From the NCBI GenBank assembly GCA_963722585.1, contig CAVRNU010000041.1, forward strand, positions 1 to 64,000: 64,000 bases of DNA, read 5' to 3'. A program made the translations under genes and the position numbers. Source of the DNA: KBS-96 sp963722585. GTDB taxonomy: Bacteria; Acidobacteriota; Terriglobia; Bryobacterales; Bryobacteraceae. The notes under the pieces are model-generated. The model saw only the letters and a program-made list of their open reading frames with translations. It was not told the origin of the DNA and searched no databases. This document shows, piece by piece, positions 60,987 to 64,000 of this stretch (its first letter is position 1; the number at the start of each line of letters is the position of its first letter).

Positions 60987-62117
60987 TCACGAAATCGGAT
61001 CGAACGTGCCGTCGCGGTTCACTCTGTACCGCCGGCCGCGCCAGGCTATGCTGTTGCCAGTGAAGCCTAGGATCCAGAACACAAAGCTCAATATGTCTTG
61101 TACCGGTATCAGAGGTGAATACCGAATCCACAGCCGGTCCTTTAGAACAACAGAGGCGGTCGCGTAAGCGACCACCACCCGAAAGACGATACTGACAATC
61201 AATACGGGCCAGAGGCGCCGGTTCATCAGATACAAGATCAGGGCGAGTGGAATGGGATTCGTGAACAATTGGCCGATATATCCCCAAGGACGCGAGCGGC
61301 GCGTGCTGCGAGCCCAGCGAAGGCGATGGCTCATGTTTTCCGCGATTGATTCGTCGCTCAAATGGTGCTCGACGATCACCTTCGATAGATCGACGTGAAA
61401 TCCGTGTTCAGCTGCCCGCCGGCCGAGCACAAAATCCTCCGCCAAATAAGAGCTCAGGCTGTCCCAGGGGATCGCTTCAAATACTTTCCGGTGGGCTACC
61501 ACAGTGGGACCCACGGTGAATCGCACTCCTTCCATGAGTTTCGCTACCAGCACCGAACACCAGAATTCGGTATTCAAACCGAGGGCCTCGAGTAGGGACC
61601 AGATATTGCGGCCAGGCACGGCCCGGTAAGGACAAGTGGCGAGATCGTAGTCGTGTGCCACCAGTTCGTAGGACAGGCGTCGCAGGAAACTTTTGGACAC
61701 TTGCACATCGCTGTCGCTCATCACCAGCCAGTCGTAGCTTGCCGCCGCGGTCATATGCGACAGGCTGAACACTTTCGCGTTCGCATAGGGCGGGTCGCCG
61801 GTAATCAAGAGGCGTGAGCGTACATCGGGATAGTTTTCGTGGAGCTTCTCGAGCGTGCGAACGGCGGGGTCGTCTTCCGCGCGAACGGCAAACAGGAGTT
61901 CGAACGAAGGGTAATCCTGTTCAAAGAACGATTGGACGTTCGCCTCGAGCGAAGGCTCGTATCCGGCAAGCGGTTTCAAGACTGAAATGCGCGGCAACTC
62001 AGGTTTTCGCAGAACCAACCGCTGACGGCTATGCCGTATCGCTGAGATCGCGCCGAGCAGGCAATAAACCCAGGCTCCCAGTAAGCACAGGGCAAATGCG
62101 ATCTCGCCAGCGATCAC
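60987..62117 (-). CDS. HpnI-like / ceramide-glucosyltransferase-like glycosyltransferase
   Basis: The 376-residue GT21-type enzyme has an N-terminal membrane helix (GEIAFALCLLGAWVYCLLGA), the D1-D2-D3 set (RAEDDPAV, SDSDVQVS, AEDFVLGRRA), the R-x2-RW motif (LRWARSTR) and C-terminal helices. HpnI makes bacteriohopanetetrol glycoconjugates, whereas eukaryotic homologues glucosylate ceramide. Acidobacteriota commonly make hopanoids, but no other hpn gene lies in the window. It overlaps the thrS stop by 4 bases. Confidence 0.83.
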   Translation of the reverse strand: MIAGEIAFALCLLGAWVYCLLGAISAIRHSRQRLVLRKPELPRISVLKPLAGYEPSLEANVQSFFEQDYPSFELLFAVRAEDDPAVRTLEKLHENYPDVRSRLLITGDPPYANAKVFSLSHMTAAASYDWLVMSDSDVQVSKSFLRRLSYELVAHDYDLATCPYRAVPGRNIWSLLEALGLNTEFWCSVLVAKLMEGVRFTVGPTVVAHRKVFEAIPWDSLSSYLAEDFVLGRRAAEHGFHVDLSKVIVEHHLSDESIAENMSHRLRWARSTRRSRPWGYIGQLFTNPIPLALILYLMNRRLWPVLIVSIVFRVVVAYATASVVLKDRLWIRYSPLIPVQDILSFVFWILGFTGNSIAWRGRRYRVNRDGTFDPIS

Positions 62118-64000
62118 TCGGACGGCACTTTCTCCGTGACTAACCGCTGAATATCGGAAACGAACTCTGAAATGAGCTTCCCGCCCTGATCGCCATGTTT
62201 CCGGTTGCGCACCGCCACTTGCTCAGCCTCCTCTTCGCGCGCCCCGACAACCAGCATGTAGGGAATCTTTTGAAGCTGCGCCTCACGAATCTTCAGATTT
62301 ACTTTTTCGCCGCGAGCGTCGATTTCGGCGCGAAGACCCGCTTGCCGAAGTTGGTCCAAAACTCGGCGGCCATAATCGTTCTGCTTGTCTGTCAGTGGCA
62401 AAACAACGGCTTGGACCGGCGCGAGCCACACCGGGAAGGCGCCGCCATAGAGCTCGATGAGGTAAGAAATCATCCGCTCCATCGTGCTGACGATGGCACG
62501 ATGCATCATTACCGGACGGTGGTGCTGGCCGTCCGCCCCGATGTATGTCAAATCAAGCTGGTTGGGCAGGTGAAAATCGATTTGGATCGTCGAATAAGTC
62601 TCTTCGTGGCCCATTACATCGGCGAGCTGAATATCGAGCTTGGGTCCGTAGAAGGCCGCTTCGCCGGGCGCTTCCGTGTAGCGTAACCCGAGCGAATTAA
62701 GCGCTTCGCGAAGAACACGCTCCGCGAGCGACCACATCTCGTCGTTCGCGACATATTTTTCAGTGTTCGCCTTATCGCGAAGCGAAAGCCGGTAGCTGTA
62801 CTGCGTGATGCCCAGGTCGCGGTAGGCCTCTTCTACCAGCTGCATCACCTTCGTAAATTCTTCTTTAATCTGTTCGGGAGGGCAGAAGATGTGCGCGTCA
62901 TTGAGCGTCATGCAGCGAACGCGGCTTAATCCGCTGAGCACGCCGGAACGCTCGTAACGGTACATGGTGCCGAGCTCGGCGATCCGCACTGGCAAATCGC
63001 GATAGCTGTGCATTTTCGACTTGTATACGAGCATGTGGTGCGGACAGTTCATTGGCCGCAGCACCATTTGTTCCGTCTCGAGCTTCATCGGCGGGAACAT
63101 ATCTTCGTGATAATGCTCCCAATGCCCCGACTGCTCGTAAAGCTCTACTTTCGCGAGAACGGGCGTATAGACGTGTTGATAGCCAGCCAGGCGCTCCTTC
63201 TCGAGGATGTATTCTTCAAGAATTCGCCGCACGGTCGCACCCTTCGGCAGCCACAACGGCAATCCCGCGCCAACCAACTCATTGACCGTGAATAACTCTA
63301 ATTCTTTCCCGATCCGGCGATGGTCCCGCTTCTTCGCTTCTTCCAGCCGGTTCAGATAATCTTCCAGCTCTTTTCTGCTGAAGAACGCAGTACCGTATAT
63401 GCGCTGCAGTTGCGGATTTTTTTCATTCCCCTTCCAGTACGCTCCGGCAATCGAAAGCAGCTTGAAAGCCTTCAGCTTCTCGGTCGAGGGAACGTGCGGA
63501 CCGCGACAGAAGTCGATGAAATTCTCTCCGAGCGTGTATTCAGAAAAAACGCTTTCAGCCTTCTCGGTGATGAGGTCCCGCTTCATCCAGTCGTTCGCAT
63601 ATTTCCGAAGCCCTTCTTCTTTACGGGTCAATTTGCGCTCAAAGGGAAGATTCTGTTTTTGCAGCTCCCACATTTTGGCTTCGATCCGCTCCAGGTCCTC
63701 GGGTGTGAACTTAGTCTCGCGCTGGAAATCGTAATAAAAACCGGATTCGGTCGGAGGCCCGATCCCTAGCTTTGTTTCGGGGAACAATTCGAGCACCGCG
63801 GCGGCGAGCAGATGGGCGGTCGAGTGGCGATAAACAGTTAAAGCTTCAAGCGATTTCGACGTGAGAATTTCGAGCGATGCGTCGCCTTCGAGCGGCCGGT
63901 TCAAATCCCAAAGCTCGCCGTTTACTTTGGCCACAATCGCATCGGAGGCAAGCCGCGAACTGATCTTCTGTGCCACATCAGCAGGCCGGGTTCCCAGGGG
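62114..64000 (-). CDS. thrS: Threonyl-tRNA synthetase, 5' end beyond the window
   Basis: At least 628 codons are present. The coding frame stays open to the window edge (PLGTRPADVAQKISS), matching the middle of the TGS domain, so the real start lies past 64000 and the internal GTG at 63976 is not the start. Visible parts are the editing domain (STAHLLAAAVLELFP, FCRGPHVPST), class II motif 2 (MYRYERSGVLSGLSRVRC), the zinc-binding Cys in RPMNCPHHM and the anticodon-binding domain (WLAPVQAVVLPL). It is coupled to the glycosyltransferase gene by an ATGA overlap. Confidence 0.97.
   Translation of the reverse strand, partial: PLGTRPADVAQKISSRLASDAIVAKVNGELWDLNRPLEGDASLEILTSKSLEALTVYRHSTAHLLAAAVLELFPETKLGIGPPTESGFYYDFQRETKFTPEDLERIEAKMWELQKQNLPFERKLTRKEEGLRKYANDWMKRDLITEKAESVFSEYTLGENFIDFCRGPHVPSTEKLKAFKLLSIAGAYWKGNEKNPQLQRIYGTAFFSRKELEDYLNRLEEAKKRDHRRIGKELELFTVNELVGAGLPLWLPKGATVRRILEEYILEKERLAGYQHVYTPVLAKVELYEQSGHWEHYHEDMFPPMKLETEQMVLRPMNCPHHMLVYKSKMHSYRDLPVRIAELGTMYRYERSGVLSGLSRVRCMTLNDAHIFCPPEQIKEEFTKVMQLVEEAYRDLGITQYSYRLSLRDKANTEKYVANDEMWSLAERVLREALNSLGLRYTEAPGEAAFYGPKLDIQLADVMGHEETYSTIQIDFHLPNQLDLTYIGADGQHHRPVMMHRAIVSTMERMISYLIELYGGAFPVWLAPVQAVVLPLTDKQNDYGRRVLDQLRQAGLRAEIDARGEKVNLKIREAQLQKIPYMLVVGAREEEAEQVAVRNRKHGDQGGKLISEFVSDIQRLVTEKVPSE

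Noticed and set aside
1..64000. CRISPR arrays, tRNA or rRNA genes
   Set aside because: No regularly spaced direct repeats, cloverleaf-like tRNA sequences or rRNA segments were found by eye in any intergenic gap.

Overview
This 64 kb window looks like chromosomal DNA of an Acidobacteriota species, most likely of the Bryobacterales / Candidatus Solibacter type. That is an inference from gene content: an orphan permease of the ADOP type, an Oar-like TonB-dependent receptor with an N-terminal carboxypeptidase-regulatory-like domain, ASPIC/UnbV (CRTAC1-like) proteins, a winged-helix + Ser/Thr kinase + TolB-propeller protein, a bactofilin, and an HpnI-like glycosyltransferase. No rRNA, tRNA, CRISPR array or prophage was seen.

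Layout. (1) 1-4984: a three-level nest of mobile elements. An IS4-type element (14-4876) is interrupted by a group II intron (1036-4444), whose reverse-transcriptase gene is interrupted by an IS701-like element (2503-3932). (2) 5131-9682: a membrane receptor-like kinase gene cut near its 3' end by an IS1380-family element (7873-9362). (3) 9703-16298: cyclase-family hydrolase, accD, a 1180-residue GltD/PyrK-like flavoprotein and an alpha/beta hydrolase. (4) 16358-29018: an envelope cluster of TPR proteins, two tandem ASPIC/UnbV proteins, a TonB-dependent receptor and two heptaheme c-type cytochromes, one of them carrying a parvulin-like domain and TPRs. This is my best candidate for an undescribed system. 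(5) 29049-33154: a LolD/MacB-type ABC pair and an OpuC-type osmoprotectant importer. (6) 33410-38781: a small Ser-rich HTH-like protein, ergothioneine genes egtB-egtD and an alpha-glucan phosphorylase. (7) 39212-42749: a zinc-ribbon protein and a NotI-like restriction-modification island whose C5-methyltransferase appears cut short. (8) 43049-48914: rph-rdgB-aminotransferase-zinc-ribbon run, O-methyltransferase and GAF protein, bactofilin and a methyltransferase-like protein. (9) 48996-64000: sugar isomerase, SurA-like chaperone, YhaM-like nuclease, BON protein, a frameshifted S9 peptidase, patatin, an unknown protein, the ADOP permease, a SolA-like oxidase, an HpnI-like glycosyltransferase and the 3' part of thrS, whose 5' end lies beyond the window.

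How they fit together. Translational overlaps (ATGA or 1-base) mark probable operons: flavoprotein-hydrolase, the osmoprotectant importer, egtB-egtD (10-base gap), rph-rdgB, aminotransferase-zinc ribbon, BON-S9 peptidase, thrS-glycosyltransferase, and RHH regulator-methyltransferase. The nested insertions are precise enough that each host gene can be rebuilt in frame on paper: the reverse transcriptase (435 aa), the kinase (1018 aa), and the transposase apart from one extra C in a C6 run. Short intergenic palindromes recur between genes, as is common in this group.
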